Below are positions 1 to 13,367 of a stretch of DNA of 64,000 bases, piece by piece. The stretch comes from Crossaster papposus (Eukaryota > Echinodermata > Asteroidea > Velatida > Solasteridae), in assembly GCA_037893245.1 (NCBI GenBank), contig JBAIAA010000262.1:992001-1056000 (forward strand), in the 5' to 3' direction. Within the stretch, counting starts at the first letter, position 1. Each line of letters opens with the position of its first letter. The notes below the pieces were generated by a model, which did no database searches, was not told where the DNA came from, and saw only the letters and a list, made by a program, of their open reading frames with translations. The position numbers were made by a program, and so were the translations under genes.

Positions 1-1943
1 AAAAATACCTCTTTAGCAGAGCGAGGTTTCGATCTTCGGACCTCTGGGTTATGGGCCCATCACGCTTCCACTGCGCCACTCTGCTCCATGTGAATTAAGA
101 AACAGAAAACAAAATTAAAAGAAAAAATTGTAAAAACATTCTAAAATATTTATTACATTTGAATAACAGTGAAGCAAAAATACCTCTTTAGCAGAACGAG
201 GTTGTGGTCCTCGGACATCTTGGTTATGGGCCCAGCACGCTCCCACTGCTCCACTATGCGTAACTATTTTTAATGAAAATGAAATCACTATTAAGGAAAT
301 AATTATCCTGAGCAGACCGAGGTTGTGGTCATCCGACCTCTCCGTTACTGACCAAGAAAGTGTCTACTTCGTCACTCTGAGTAGAGTACCACAAGTCATA
401 CCAAAAACTTGTTAGCAGAGCGAGGTTTCGATCCTCTGACCTCTGGGTTATGGGTCCAGCACGCGTCCACTGCGCCACTCTGCTTCATGTGAATTTAGAA
501 ACAACAAACAAAATTAAAGCAGACATTCTAAAAACATTCTAAAATATGTATTACATTTGAATAACAGTGAAGCAAAAATACCTATTTAGCCGAGCGAGGT
601 TTTGGTCATCGGACCTCTGGGTTATAGGCCCAACACGCTCCCACTGATCCACTATGGGTAACTATTTTTTAATGAAAATTAAATCACTATCAAGGAAATA
701 ATTATCTGGAGCAGACCGAGGTTGTGGTCATCCGAACTCTCGGTTACTTACCAAGAAAGTGTCTACTTCGTCACTCTGAGTCGAGTACCTCAAGTCATAC
801 CAAAAACTTGTTAGAAGAGCGATGTTTCGATCCTCGGACCTCTGGGTTATGGGCCCATCACGCTAACACTGCGCCACGCTGCTTCATGTGAATTTAGAAA
901 CAGCAAACAAAATTAAAGCACACATTGTAAACACATTCTAAAATATTTATTAAATTTGAATAACAGTGAAGCAAAAATACCTCTTTAGCAGAGCGAGGTT
1001 TCGATCTTCGGACCTCTGGGTTATGGGCCCATCACGCTTCCACTGCGCCACTCTGCTCCATGTGAATTAAGAAACAGAAAACAAAATTAAAAGAAAAAAT
1101 TGTAAAAACATTCTAAAATATTTATTACATTTGAATAACAGTGAAGCAAAAATACCTCTTTAGCAGAACGAGGTTGTGGTCCTCGGACATCTTGGTTATG
1201 GGCCCAGCACGCTCCCACTGCTCCACTATGCGTAACTATTTTTAATGAAAATGAAATCACTATTAAGGAAATCATTATCCTGAGCAGACCGAGGTTGTGG
1301 TCATCCGACCTCTCCGTTACTGACCAAGAAAGTGTCTACTTCGTCACTCTGAGTAGAGTACCACAAGTCATACCAAAAACTTGTTAGCAGAGCGAGGTTT
1401 CGATCCTCTGACCTCTGGGTTATGGGCCCAGCACGCGTCCACTGCGCCACTCTGCTTCATGTGAATTTAGAAACAACAAACAAAATTAAAGCAGACATTC
1501 TAAAAACATTCTAAAATATGTATTACATTTGAATAACAGTGAAGCAAAAATACCTATTTAGCCGAGCGAGGTTTTGGTCATCGGACCTCTGGGTTATAGG
1601 CCCAACACGCTCCCACTGCTCCACTATGGGTAACTATTTTTTAATGAAAATGAAATCACTATCAAGGAAATAATTATCCGGAGCAGACCGAGGTTGTGGT
1701 CATCCGAACTCTCGGTTACTTACCAATAAAGTGTCTACTTCGTCACTCTGAGTCGAGTACCTCAAGTCATACCAAAAACTTGTTAGAAGAGCGATGTTTC
1801 GATCCTCGGACCTCTGGGTTATGGGCCCATCACGCTAACACTGCGCCACGCTGCTTCATGTGAATTTAGAAACAGCAAACAAAATTAAAGCACACATTGT
1901 AAAAACATTCTAAAATATTTATTACATTTGAATAACAGTGAAG
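1..1943 (-). repeat. 972-bp higher-order repeat, 2 copies
   Basis: Bases 1-971 recur at 973-1943 with very few differences; for example the unusual tagaagagcgatg module is at 812 and 1784. Divergence resumes where the next unit begins ctctatagc. Confidence 0.85.
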
Positions 1944-3103
1944 CAAAAATACCTCTATAGCAGAACGAGGTTTTGGTTCTCGGACCTCTTGGTTATGGGC
2001 CCAGCACGCTCCCACTGCGCCACTCTGCTTCATGTGAATTTAGAAACAACAAACAAAATTAAAGCAGACATTCTAAAAACATTCTAAAATATGTATTACA
2101 TTTGAATAACAGTGAAGCAAAAATACCTCTTTAGCCGAGCGAGGTTTTGGTCCTCGGACCTCTGGGTTATGGGCCCAGCACGCTCCCACTGCTCCACTCT
2201 ACTTCTTGTGAATTTAGAAACTGCAAACAAAATGAAAGCAGACATTCTAAAAACATTCTAATATATTTATTAAATTTGAATAACAGTGAAGCAAAAATAC
2301 CTCTTTAGCAGAGCGAGGTTTGGGTCTTCGGACCTCTAGGTTATGGGCCCAGCACGCTCCCACTGCAACACTCTCTGTAACTATTTTTTCATGAAAATGA
2401 AATCACTATCAAGGAAATAATTATCCGGAGCAGACCGAGGTTGTGGTCATCCGAACTCTCGGTTACTGACTTAGAAAGTGTCTACTTCGTCACTCTGAGT
2501 CGAGTACCTCAAGTCATACCAAAAACTTGTTAGCAGAGCGAAGTTTCGATCTTCGGACCTCCGGGTTATGGGCCCATCACCCTTCCACTGCGCCACTCTG
2601 CTTCATGTGAATTTAGAAACAGCAAACAAAATTAAAGCACACATTGTAAAAACATTCAAAAATATTTATTACATTTGAATAACAGTGAAGCAAAAATACC
2701 TCTTTAGCCGAGCGAGATTTTGGTTCTCGGACCTCTGGGTTATGGGCCCAGCACGCTCCCACTGCTCCACTCTACTTCTTGTAAATTTAGAAACAGAAAA
2801 CAAAATGAAAGCAGACATTCTAAAAACATTCTAAAATATTTATCATATTTGAATAACAGTGAAGCAAAAATACCTATATAGCAGAGCGAGATTTGGGTCT
2901 TCGGACCTCTGGGTTATGGGCCCAGCACGCTCCCACTGCAACACTCTGCGTAGCTATTGTTTAATGAAAATGAAATCACTATCAAGGAAATAATTATCCT
3001 GAGCGGACCGAGGTTGTGGTCATCCGAACTCTCGTTTACTGACCAAGAAAGTGGCTACTTCATCACTCTGAGTCGAGTACCTTAAGTCATACCAAAAACT
3101 TGT

Positions 3104-3175
3104 TAGCAGAGCGAGGTTTCGATCCTCGGACCTCTGGATTATGGGCCCAGCACGCTTCCACTGCGCCACTCTGCT
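3104..3175 (-). tRNA. tRNA-iMet: tRNA-iMet (CAT), near-canonical
   Basis: One difference from the canonical copy, a G-U wobble at the innermost anticodon-stem pair. Anticodon CAT, initiator T-loop ATCGAAA, perfect acceptor stem and T5 terminator are kept. Confidence 0.85.
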
Positions 3176-3888
3176 TCATGTGAATTTAGAAACAGCAAAC
3201 AAAATTAAAGCACACATTCTAAAAACATTATAAAATATTTATTACATTTAAATAACAGTGAAGCAAACATACCTCTTTAGCAGAACGAGGTTTTGGTCCT
3301 CAGACCTCTTGGTTATGGGCCCAGCAAGCTCCCACTGCTCCACTATGCGTAACTATTTTTAATGAAAATGAAATCACTATTAAGGAAATAATTTGCCTGA
3401 GCAGACCGAGGTTGTGGTCATCCGACCTCTCCGTTACTGACCAAGAAAGTGTCTACTTCGTCACTCTGAGTAGATTACCTCAAGTAATACCAAAAACTTG
3501 ATAGCAGAGCGAGGTTTCAATCCTCGGACCTCTGGGTTATGGGCCCAGCAGGCTTCCACTGCGCCACTCTGCTTCATGTGTATTTAGAAACAACAAACAA
3601 AATTAAAGCAGACATTCTAAAATATTTATTAAATTTGAATAACAGTGAAGCAAAAATACCTCTTTAGCAGAGCGAGGTTTGGGTCTTCGGACGTCTGGGT
3701 TATGGGCCCAGCACGCTCCCACTGCAACACTATGCGTAACTATTTTTAATGAAAATGAAATCACTATTAAGGAAATAATTATCCTGAGCAGACCGAGGTT
3801 GTGGTCATCCGACCTCTCCGTTACTGACCAAGAAAGTGTCTACTTCGTCACTCTGAGTCGAGTACCTTAAGTCATACCAAAAACTTGT

Positions 3889-3960
3889 TAGCAGAGCAAG
3901 GTTTCGATCCTCGGACCTCTGGGTTATGGGCCCAGCACGCGTCCACTGCGCCACTCTGCT
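3889..3960 (-). tRNA. tRNA-iMet: tRNA-iMet (CAT), CCTTG T-stem type
   Basis: T-stem CGAGG/CCTTG contains one G-U pair, as in some insect initiator genes. The D-loop reads AGTGGACGC. CAT anticodon, acceptor stem, T-loop and T5 terminator are intact. This subtype recurs at 6442, 10554, 12722, 17645 and 20199. Confidence 0.82.
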
Positions 3961-6441
3961 TCATGTGAATTTAGAAACAACAAACAAAATTAAAGCAGAC
4001 ATTCTAAAAACATTCTAAAATATGTATTACATTTGAATAACAGTGAAGCAAAAATACCTCTTTAGCCGAGCGAGGTTTTGGTCCTCGGACCTCTGTGTTA
4101 TGGATCCAGCACGCTCCCACTGCTCCACTCTACTTCTTGTGAATTTAGAAACAGCAAACAAAATGAAAGCAGACATTCTAAAAACATTCTAAAATATTTA
4201 TTAAATTTGAATAACAGTGAAGCAAAAATACCTCTTTAGCAGAGCGAGGTTTGGGTCTTCGGACATCTGGATTATGGGCCCAGCACGCTCCCACTGCAAC
4301 ACTCTGCGTAACTATTTTTTCATGAAAATGAAATCACTATCAAGGAAATAATTATCCGGAGCAGACCGAGGTTGTGGTCATCCGACCTCTCCGTTACTGA
4401 CCAAGAAAGTGTCTACTTCGTCACTCTGAGTAGAGTACCTCAAGTCATACCAAAAACTTGTTAGCAGAGCGAGGTTTCGATCCTCGGACCTCTGGATTAT
4501 GGGCCCAGCACGCGTCCACTGTGCCACTCTGCTTCATGTGCATTTAGAAACAACAAACAAAATTAAAGCAGACATTATAAAAACATTCTAAAATATGTAT
4601 TACATTTGAATAACAGTTAAGCAAAAATACCTCTTTAGCCGAGCGAGGTTTTTGTCCTCGGACCTCTGGGTTATGGGCCCAACACGCTCCCACTGCTCCA
4701 CTATGGGTAACTATTTTTAATGAAAAGGAAATCACTATTCAGGAAATAATTATCCTGAGCAGACCGAGGTTGTGGTCATCCGACCTCTCCGTTACTGACC
4801 AAGAAAGTGTCTACTTCGTCACTCTTAGTAGAGTACCTCAAGTCATACCAAAAACTTGTTAGCAGAGCGAGGTTTCGATCCTCGGACCTCTAGGTTATGG
4901 GCCCAGCACGCTTCCACTGCGCCACTATGCTTCATGGGAATTTAGAAACAACAAACAAAATTAAAGCAGACATTCTAAAAAAATTCTAAAATATTTATTA
5001 AATTTGAATAACAGTGAAGAAAAAATACCTCTTTAGCAGAGCGAGGTTTGGGTCTTCGGACCTCTGGGTTATGGGCCCAGCACGCTCCCACTGCTCCACT
5101 GTGCGTAACTATTTTTAATGAAAAGGAAATCACTATTAAGGAAATAATTATCCTGAGCAGACCGAGGTTGTGGTCATCCGAACTCTCGGTTACTGACCAA
5201 GAAAGTGTCTACTTCGTCACTCTGAGTCGAGTACCTTAAGTCATACCAACAACTTGTTAGCAGAGGGAAGTTTCGATCTTCGGACCTCCGGGTTATGGGC
5301 CCATCACGCTTCCACTGCGCCACTCTGCTTCATGTGAATTTAGAAACAGCAAACAAAATTAAAGCACACATTGTAAAAACATTCTAAAATATTTATTACA
5401 TTTGAATAACAGTGAAGCAAAAATACCTCTTTAGCAGAACGAGGTTTTGGTCCTCGGACCTCTTGGTTATGGGCCCAGCACGCTCCCACTGCTCCACTGT
5501 GCGTAACTATTTTTAATGAAAAGGAAATCACTATTAAGGAAATAATTATCCTGAGCAGACCGAGGTTGTGGTCATCCGACCTCTCCGTTACTGACCAAGA
5601 AAGTGTCTACTTCGTCACTCTGAGTAGAGTACCTCAAGTCATACCAAAAACTTGTTAGCACAGCGAGGTTTCAATCCTCGGACCTCTGGGTTATGGGCCC
5701 AGCACGCTTCCACTGCGCCACTCTGCTTCATGTGAATTTAGAAACAACAAACAAAATTAAAGCAGACATTCTAAAATATTTATTAAATTTGAATAACAGT
5801 GAAGCAAAAATACCCCTTTAGCAGAGCGAGGTTTGGGTCTACGGACCTCTGGGTTATGGGCCCAGCACGCTCCCACTGCAACACTATGCGTAACTATTTT
5901 TAATGAAAATGAAATCACTATTAAGGAAATAATTATCCTGAGCAGACCGAGGTTGTGGTCATCCGACCTCTCCGTTACTGACCAAGAAAGTGTCTACTTC
6001 GTCACTCTGAGTCGAGTACCTCAAGTCATACCAAAAAGTTGTTAGCAGAGCGAAATTTCGATCTTTGGACCACTGGGTTATGGGCCCATCACGCTTCCAC
6101 TGCGCCACTCTGCTTCATGTGAATTTAGAAACAGCAAACAAAATTAAAGGAAAAAATTGTAAAAACATTCTAAAATATTTATTACATTTCAATAACAGTG
6201 AAGCAAAAATACCTCTTTAGCAGAACGAGGTTTTGGTCCTCGGACATCTTGGTTATGGGCCCAGCACGCTCCCACTGCTCCACTATCCGTAACTATTTTT
6301 AATGAAAATGAAATCACTATTAAGGAAATAATTATCCTGAGCAGACCGAGGTTGTGGTCATCCGACCTCTCCGTTACTGACCAAGAAAGTGTCTACTTCG
6401 TCACTCTGAGTCGAGTACCTTAAGTCATACCAAAAACTTGT

Positions 6442-6513
6442 TAGCAGAGCAAGGTTTCGATCCTCGGACCTCTGGGTTATGGGCCCAGCACGCGTCCACT
6501 GCGCCACTCTGCT
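6442..6513 (-). tRNA. tRNA-iMet: tRNA-iMet (CAT), CCTTG T-stem type
   Basis: Same subtype as 3889-3960: G-U in the T-stem, D-loop A-to-C change, all other identity elements intact, T5 downstream. Confidence 0.82.
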
Positions 6514-7014
6514 TCATGTGAATTTAGAAACAACAAACAAAATTAAAGCAGACATTCTAAAAACATTCTAAAATATGTATTACATTTGAATAACAGTGAA
6601 GCAAAAATACCTCTTTAGCCGAGCGATGTTTTGGTCCTCGGACCTCTGTGTTATGGGCCCAGCACGCTCCCACTGCTCCACTCTACTTCTTGTGAATTTA
6701 GAAACAGCAAACAAAATGAAAGCAGACATTCTAAAAACATTCTAAAATATTTATTAAATTTGAATAACAGTGAAGCAAAAATACCTCTTTAGCAGAGCGA
6801 GGTTTGGGTCTTCGGACCTCTGGATTATGGGCCCAGCACGCTCCCACTGCAACACTCTGCGTAACTATTTTTTCATGAAAATGAAATCACTATTAAGGAA
6901 ATAATTATCCTGAGCAGACCGAGGTTGTGGTCATCCGACCTCTCCGTTACTGACCAAGAAAGTGTCTACTTCGTCACTCTTAGAAGAGTACCTCAAGTCA
7001 TACCAAAAACTTGT

Positions 7015-7086
7015 TAGCAGAGCGAGGTTTCGATCCTCGGACCTCTAGGTTATGGGCCCAGCACGCTTCCACTGCGCCACTCTGCT
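7015..7086 (-). tRNA. tRNA-iMet: tRNA-iMet (CAT), near-canonical
   Basis: Differs from the canonical copy only by a G-U wobble in the middle of the anticodon stem (plus strand ctagg). A box, B box, acceptor stem and T5 terminator are intact. Confidence 0.87.
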
Positions 7087-7800
7087 TCATGTGAATTTAG
7101 AAACAACAAACACAATTAAAGCAGACATTCTAAAATATTTATTAAATTTGAATAACAGTGAAGCAAAAATACCTCTTTAGCAGAGCGAGGTTTGGGTCTA
7201 CGGACCTCTGGGTTATGGGCCCAGCACGCTCCCACTGCAACACTATGCGCAACTATTTTTAATGAAAATGAAATCACTATTAAGGAAATAATTATCCTGA
7301 GCAGACCGAAGTTGTGGTCATCCGACCTCTCCGTTACTGACCAAGAAAGTGTCTACTTCGTCACTCTGAGTCGAGTACCTCAAGTCATACCAAAAACTTG
7401 TTAGCACAGCGAGGTTTCAATCCTCGGACCTCTGGGTTATGGGCCCAGCACGCTTCCACTGCGCCACTCCGCTTCATGTGAATTTAGAAACAACAAACAA
7501 AATTAAAGCAGACATTCTAAAAACATTCTAAAATATTTATTAAATTTGAATAACAGTGAAGAAAAAATACCTCTTTAGCAGAGCGAGGTTTGGGTCTTCG
7601 GACCTCTGGGTTATGGGCCCAGCACGCTCCCACTGCAACACTCTGCGTAACTATTTTTTAATGAAAATTAAATCACTATCAAGGAAATAATTATCCGGAG
7701 CAGACCGAGGTTGTGGTCATCCGAACTCTCGGTTACTGACCAAGAAAGTGTCTACTTCGTCACTCTGAGTCGAGTACCTCAAGTCATACCAACAACTTGT

Positions 7801-7872
7801 TAGCAGAGGGAAGTTTCGATCTTCGGACCTCCGGGTTATGGGCCCATCACGCTTCCACTGCGCCACTCTGCT
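7801..7872 (-). pseudogene. alpha2-type degenerate iMet (representative)
   Basis: Representative of the commonest degraded alpha class. Plus-strand hallmarks are gagggaag, cctccgggtta and gcccatcac. They break T-stem pair 49-65 and the outer anticodon-stem pair but keep CAT and the T-loop. Many copies also have the terminator changed from TTTTT to TTGTT. The class recurs at 8199, 11527, 12324, 13695, 14890, 15288, 19015, 22989, 23786, 25779, 28171, 29366, 30561, 31745, 32143, 32939 and others. Confidence 0.7.
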
Positions 7873-8596
7873 TCATGTGAATTTAGAAACAGCAAACAAA
7901 ATTAAAGCACACATTGTAAAAACATTCTAAAATATTTATTACATTTGAATAACAGTGAAGCAAAAATACCTCTTTAGCAGAACGAGGTTTTGGTCCTCGG
8001 ACCTCTTGGTTATGGGCCCAGCACGCTCCCACTGCTCCACTGTGCGTAACTATTTTTAATGAAAAGGAAATCACTATTAAGGAAATAATTATCCTGAGCA
8101 GACCGAGGTTGTGGTCATCCGAACTCTCGGTTACTGACCAAGAAAGTGTCTACTTCGTCACTCTGAGTCGAGTACCTCAAGTCATACCAACAACTTGTTA
8201 GCAGAGGGAAGTTTCGATCTTCGGACCTCCGGGTTATGGGCCCATCACGCTTCCACTGCGCCACTCTGCTTCATGTGAATTTAGAAACAGCAAACAAAAT
8301 TAAAGCACACATTGTAAAAACCTTCTAAAATATTTATTACATTTGAATAACAGTGAAGCAAAAATACCTCTTTAGCAGAACGAGGTTTTGGTCCTCGGAC
8401 CTCTTGGTTATGGGCCCAGCACGCTCCCACTGCTCCACTGTGCGTAACTATTTTTAATGAAAAGGAAATCACTATTAAGGAAATAATTATCCTGAGCAGA
8501 CCGAGGTTGTGGTCATCCGACCTCTCCGTTACTGACCAAGAAAGTGTCTACTTCGTCACTCTGAGTAGAGTACCTCAAGTCATACCAAAAACTTGT

Positions 8597-8668
8597 TAGC
8601 ACAGCGAGGTTTCAATCCTCGGACCTCTGGGTTATGGGCCCAGCACGCTTCCACTGCGCCACTCTGCT
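8597..8668 (-). pseudogene. alpha3-type iMet, C56 changed (representative)
   Basis: Plus strand tagcacag and tttcaat: one acceptor mismatch, and T-loop C56 changed to T inside the B box, a position normally essential for TFIIIC binding and D-loop/T-loop contact. Also at 5656, 7402, 8984, 11925, 14093, 15686, 16073, 19413 and 30959. Confidence 0.65.
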
Positions 8669-9370
8669 TCATGAAAATTTAGAAACAACAAACAAAATTA
8701 AAGCAGACATTCTAAAATATTTATTAAATTTGAATAACAGTGAAGCAAAAATACCTCTTTAGCAGAGCGAGGTTTGGGTCTACGGACCTCTGGGTTATGG
8801 GCCCAGCACGCTCCCACTGCAACACTATGCGCAACTATTTTTAATGAAAATGAAATCACTATTAGGGAAATAATTATCCTGAGCAGACCGAAGTTGTGGT
8901 CATCGGACCTCTCCGTTACTGACCAAGAAAGTGTCTACTTCGTCACTCTGAGTAGAGTACCTCAAGTCATACCAAAAACTTGTTAGCACAGCGAGGTTTC
9001 AATCCTCGGACCTCTGGGTTATGGGCCCAGCACGCTTCCACTGCGCCACTCTGCTTCATTTGAATTTAGAAACAACAAACACAATTAAAGCAGACATTCT
9101 AAAATATTTATTCAATTTGAATAACAGTGAAGCAAAAATACCTCTTTAGCAGAGCGAGGTTTGGGTCTACGGACCTCTGGGTTATGGGCCCAGCACGCTC
9201 CCACTGCAACACTATGCGCAACTATTTTTAATGAAAATGAAATCACTATTAAGGAAATAATTATCCTGAGCAGACCGAAGTTGTGGTCATCCGACCTCTC
9301 CGTTACTGACCAAGAAAGTGTCTACTTCGTCACTCTGAGTCGAGTACCTCAAGTCATACCAAAAACTTGT

Positions 9371-9442
9371 TAGCACAGCGAGGTTTCGATCCTCGGACCT
9401 CTGGGTTATGGGCCCAGCACGCTTCCACTGCGCCACTCTGCT
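9371..9442 (-). tRNA. tRNA-iMet: tRNA-iMet (CAT), one acceptor mismatch
   Basis: Canonical except for one acceptor-stem change on the 3' strand (plus strand tagcacag), giving a G-G mismatch. The T-loop is intact, unlike most copies with this acceptor change, which also carry a C56 change. Confidence 0.72.
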
Positions 9443-10553
9443 TCATGTGAATTTAGAAACAACAAACAAAATTAAAGCAGACATTCTAAAAACATTCTAA
9501 AATATTTATTAAATTTGAATAACAGTGAAGCAAAAATACCTCTCTAGCAGAACGAGGTTTTGGTCCTCGGACATCTTGGTTATGGGCCCAGCACGCTCCC
9601 ACTGCTCCACTATGCGTAACTATTTTTAATGAAAATGAAATCACTATTAAGGAAATAATTATCCTGAGCAGACCGAGGTTGTGGTCATCCGACCTCTCCG
9701 TTACTGACCAAGAAAGTGTCTACTTCGTCACTCTGAGTAGAGTACCTCAAGTCATACCAAAAATTGTTAGCGGAGCGATGTTTCAATCCTCGGACCTCTG
9801 GGTTATGGGCCCAGCACGCTTCCACTGCGCCACTCTGCTTCATGTGAATTTAGAAACAACAAACAAAATTAAAGCAGACATTCTAAAATATTTATTAAAT
9901 TTGAACAACAGTGAAGCAAAAATACCTTTTTAGCAGAGCGAGGTTTGGGTCTACGGACCTCTGGGTTATGGGCCCAGCACGCTCCCACTGCAACACTATG
10001 CGTAACTATTTTTAATGAAAATGAAATCACTATTAGGGAAATAATTATCCTGAGCAGACCGAGGTTGTGGTCATCCGACCTCTCCGTTACTGACCAAGAA
10101 AGTGTCTACTTCGTCACTCTGAGTCGAGTACCTCAAGTCATACCAAAAAGTTGTTAGCAGAGCGAAATTTCGATCTTCGGACCTCTGGGTTATGGGCCCA
10201 TCACGCTTCCACTGCGCCACTCTGCTTCATGTGAATTTAGAAACAGCAAACAAAATTAAAGGAAAAAATTGTAAAAACATTCTAAAATATTTATTACATT
10301 TCAATAACAGTGAAGCAAAAATACCTCTTTAGCAGAACGAGGTTTTGGTCCTCGGACATCTTGGTTATGGGCCCAGCACGCTCCCACTGCTCCACTATCC
10401 GTAACTATTTTTAATGAAAATGAAATCACTATTAAGGAAATAATTATCCTGAGCAGACCGAGGTTGTGGTCATCCGACCTCTCCGTTACTGACCAAGAAA
10501 GTGTCTACTTCGTCACTCTGAGTCGAGTACCTTAAGTCATACCAAAAACTTGT

Positions 10554-10625
10554 TAGCAGAGCAAGGTTTCGATCCTCGGACCTCTGGGTTATGGGCCCAG
10601 CACGCGTCCACTGCGCCACTCTGCT
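10554..10625 (-). tRNA. tRNA-iMet: tRNA-iMet (CAT), CCTTG T-stem type
   Basis: Same subtype as 3889-3960, with T5 downstream. It is duplicated at 12722 by the 2168-bp higher-order repeat. Confidence 0.82.
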
Positions 10626-11127
10626 TCATGTGAATTTAGAAACAACAAACAAAATTAAAGCAGACATTCTAAAAACATTCTAAAATATGTATTACATTTG
10701 AATAACAGTGAAGCAAAAATACCTCTTTAGCCGAGCGATGTTTTGGTCCTCGGACCTCTGTGTTATGGGCCCAGCACGCTCCCACTGCTCCACTCTACTT
10801 CTTGTGAATTTAGGAAACAGCAAACAAAATGAAAGCAGACATTCTAAAAACATTCTAAAATATTTATTAAATTTGAATAACAGTGAAGCAAAAATACCTC
10901 TTTAGCAGAGCGAGGTTTGGGTCTTCGGACCTCTGGATTATGGGCCCAGCACGCTCCCACTGCAACACTCTGCGTAACTATTTTTTCATGAAAATGAAAT
11001 CACTATTAAGGAAATAATTATCCTGAGCAGACCGAGGTTGTGGTCATCCGACCTCTCCGTTACTGACCAAGAAAGTGTCTACTTCGTCACTCTTAGTAGA
11101 GTACCTCAAGTCATACCAAAAACTTGT

Positions 11128-11199
11128 TAGCAGAGCGAGGTTTCGATCCTCGGACCTCTAGGTTATGGGCCCCGCACGCTTCCACTGCGCCACTCTGCT
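11128..11199 (-). tRNA. tRNA-iMet: tRNA-iMet (CAT), position 26-27 variant
   Basis: Like 7015-7086 but with cccgcac in place of cccagcac on the plus strand, which costs the second anticodon-stem pair. The same diagnostic change is at 13296-13367, 2168 bp away. Confidence 0.7.
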
Positions 11200-12721
11200 T
11201 CATGTGAATTTAGAAACAACAAACAAAATTAAAGCAGACATTCTAAAAACATTCTAAAATATTTATTAAATTTGAATAACAGTGAAGAAAAAATACCTCT
11301 TTAGCAGAGCGAGGTTTGGGTCTTCGGACCTCTGGGTTATGGGCCCAGCACGCTCCCACTGCAACACTCTGCGTAACTATTTTTTAATGAAAATTAAATC
11401 ACTATCAAGGAAATAATTATCCGGAGCAGACCGAGGTTGAGGTCATCCGAACTCTCGGTTACTGACCAAGAAAGTGTCTACTTCGTCACTCTGAGTCGAG
11501 TACCTCAAGTCATACCAACAACTTGTTAGCAGAGGGAAGTTTCGATCTTCGGACCTCCGGGTTATGGGCCCATCACGCTTCCACTGCGCCACTCTGCTTC
11601 ATGTGAATTTAGAAACAGCAAACAAAATTAAAGCACACATTGTAAAAACATTCTAAAATATTTATTACATTTGAATAACAGTGAAGCAAAAATACCTCTT
11701 TAGCAGAACGAGGTTTTGGTCCTCGGACCTCTTGGTTATGGGCCCAGCACGCTCCCACTGCTCCACTGTGCGTAACTATTTTTAATGAAAAGGAAATCAC
11801 TATTAAGGAAATAATTATCCTGAGCAGACCGAGGTTGTGGTCATCCGACCTCTCCGTTACTGACCAAGAAAGTGTCTACTTCGTCACTCTGAGTAGAGTA
11901 CCTCAAGTCATACCAAAAACTTGTTAGCACAGCGAGGTTTCAATCCTCGGACCTCTGGGTTATGGGCCCAGCACGCTTCCACTGCGCCACTCTGCTTCAT
12001 GTGAATTTAGAAACAACAAACAAAATTAAAGCAGACATTCTAAAAAAAATCTTAAATATTTATTAAATTTGAATAACAGTGAAGAAAAAATACCTCTTTA
12101 GCAGAGCGAGGTTTGAGTCTTCGGACCTCTGGGTTATGGGCCCAGCACGCTCCCACTGCAACACTCTGCGTAACTATTGTTTAATGAAAATTAAATCACT
12201 ATCAAGGAAATAATTATCCGGAGCAGACCGAGGTTGTGGTCATCCGAACTCTCGGTTACTGACCAAGAAAGTGTCTACTTCGTCACTCTGAGTCGAGTAC
12301 CTCAAGTCATACCAACAACTTGTTAGCAGAGGGAAGTTTCGATCTTCGGACCTCCGGGTTATGGGCCCATCACGCTTCCACTGCGCCACTCTGCTTCATG
12401 TGAATTTAGAAACAGCAAACAAAATTAAAGCACACATTGTAAAAACATTCTAAAATATTGATTACATTTGAATAACAGTGAAGCAAACATACCTCTTTAG
12501 CAGAACGAGGTTTTGGTCCTCGGACCTCTTGGTTATGGGCCCAGCACGCTCCCACTGCTCCACTGTGCGTAACTATTTTTAATGAAAATGAAATCACTAT
12601 TAAGGAAATAATTATCCTGAGCAGACCGAGGTTGTGGTCATCCGACCTCTCCGTTACTGACCAAGAAAGTGTCTACTTCGTCACTCTGAGTCGAGTACCT
12701 TAAGTCATACCAAAAACTTGT

Positions 12722-12793
12722 TAGCAGAGCAAGGTTTCGATCCTCGGACCTCTGGGTTATGGGCCCAGCACGCGTCCACTGCGCCACTCTGCT
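12722..12793 (-). tRNA. tRNA-iMet: tRNA-iMet (CAT), CCTTG T-stem type
   Basis: Same subtype as 3889-3960; T5 terminator present. Confidence 0.82.
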
Positions 12794-13295
12794 TCATGTG
12801 AATTTAGAAACAACAAACAAAATTAAAGCAGACATTCTAAAAACATTCTAAAATATGTATTACATTTGAATAACAGTGAAGCAAAAATACCTCTTTAGCC
12901 GAGCGATGTTTTGGTCCTCGGACCTCTGTGTTATGGGCCCAGCACGCTCCCACTGCTCCACTCTACTTCTTGTGAATTTAGGAAACAGCAAACAAAATGA
13001 AAGCAGACATTCTAAAAACATTCTAAAATATTTATTAAATTTGAATAACAGTGAAGCAAAAATACCTCTTTAGCAGAGCGAGGTTTGGGTCTTCGGACCT
13101 CTGGATTATGGGCCCAGCACGCTCCCACTGCAACACTCTGCGTAACTATTTTTTCATGAAAATGAAATCACTATTAAGGAAATAATTATCCTGAGCAGAC
13201 CGAGGTTGTGGTCATCCGACCTCTCCGTTACTGACCAAGAAAGTGTCTACTTCGTCACTCTTAGTAGAGTACCTCAAGTCATACCAAAAACTTGT

Positions 13296-13367
13296 TAGCA
13301 GAGCGAGGTTTCGATCCTCGGACCTCTAGGTTATGGGCCCCGCACGCTTCCACTGCGCCACTCTGCT
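13296..13367 (-). tRNA. tRNA-iMet: tRNA-iMet (CAT), duplicate of 11128 copy
   Basis: Identical in diagnostic positions to 11128-11199, including the cccgcac change. Confidence 0.7.
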